A DNA stretch of 6,037 nucleotides. Source: Pedosphaera sp. (GTDB taxonomy: Bacteria > Verrucomicrobiota > Verrucomicrobiia > Limisphaerales > UBA9464). The stretch is from positions 1 to 6,037 of the forward strand of contig SIAZ01000216.1 of the NCBI GenBank assembly GCA_009695405.1. The letters are read 5' to 3'. The notes beneath the pieces were generated by a model. That model ran no database searches. It was not told the origin of the DNA and was given only the letters and a program-made list of their open reading frames with translations. Below, piece after piece: positions 5,888 through 6,037 of the stretch (its first letter is position 1; every line of letters begins with the position of its first letter). The position numbers were made by a program, and so were the translations under genes.

Positions 5888-6037
5888 TGGACAGAGAAAA
5901 GGGAGTTATTGGTTAGTTATTTTTGAGTTCGAACTGAGCGGGTGAAAGGCCTCGGAGGGAGGTGTGACGGCGCTGGCGGTTATAGAAGATTTCAATGTAG
6001 TCGAAGATTTCGGATCTGGCGTTGGATCGGCTGGTGA
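5888..6037 (-). mobile_element. IS3-family insertion sequence, right end (partial)
   Basis: The element enters from the right edge and reads leftward into flgL. It contains the end of an IS3 OrfB transposase (stop at 5913-5915). The likely outer end is TGGACAGAGAAAAGGGAG starting at 5888 on the plus strand. This begins with the TG required for IS3 ends and lies exactly where FlgK similarity stops. The element boundary could be off by some bases, since the opposite repeat is outside the window. Confidence 0.72.
5913..6037 (-). CDS. IS3 family transposase OrfB, C-terminal end
   Basis: Forty codons plus stop are present, with the 5' part outside the window. The sequence SEIFDYIEIFYNRQRRHTSL followed by RGLSPAQFELKNN is the conserved tail of the IS3-family integrase domain (pattern YI..FYN..R.H..L...SP..FE). 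The three catalytic acidic residues (DDE) lie further upstream, outside the window. The protein catalyses copy-out/paste-in transposition of its element. The frame is intact in the visible part, so the copy may be complete. Its reading direction, toward flgL, would allow read-through transcription. Confidence 0.9.
   Translation of the reverse strand, partial: TSRSNARSEIFDYIEIFYNRQRRHTSLRGLSPAQFELKNN

Overview
The window looks like a fragment of a chromosome from the phylum Verrucomicrobiota, possibly a Pedosphaera/Limisphaerales-type member. This is inference from three things: the pseudopilin N-terminus, with its hydrophobic helix and a following ARAKTKATGISC-type segment; a very large secreted beta-rich protein with CBM6-like and PA14-like parts; and starts without clear Shine-Dalgarno sequences. 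No rRNA, tRNA, CRISPR array or replication origin is visible.

Layout, with every recognised gene on the minus strand. The left edge (1-278) is the terminal part of an IS66-family insertion sequence, with the start of tnpA and a 29-bp terminal repeat. It has inserted into codon 60 of a type II secretion/type IV pilin-like gene, leaving only its first 59 codons (279-456). That remnant also carries Lys at the otherwise conserved Glu+5 position. Next is a non-coding stretch ending in an isolated IS66-type terminal repeat (712-740), then a strong rho-independent terminator (766-795). This serves the main gene, a secreted protein of about 1,167 residues without cysteine (815-4318), which contains two tandem 208-residue units about 78% identical. 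A gap of about 550 bp (4319-4870) has no confident gene.

The right part is flagellar. It holds flgL (hook-filament junction protein, 4871-5806), preceded after 17 bp by the last 20 codons of what appears to be flgK. The rest of flgK is cut away by an IS3-family element, whose orfB transposase end reaches the right edge.

The genes do not form one pathway. The window shows a flagellar locus and a pilin locus, both broken by insertion sequences, on either side of a large secreted-protein gene. The possible biological consequences are loss of FlgK (hence a filament defect, unless another copy exists) and loss of one pseudopilin. I found no convincing new defence or mobile system. The least explained items are the duplicated domain of the secreted protein, the solo IS66 end, and the weak plus-strand coding signal in 4408-4870.
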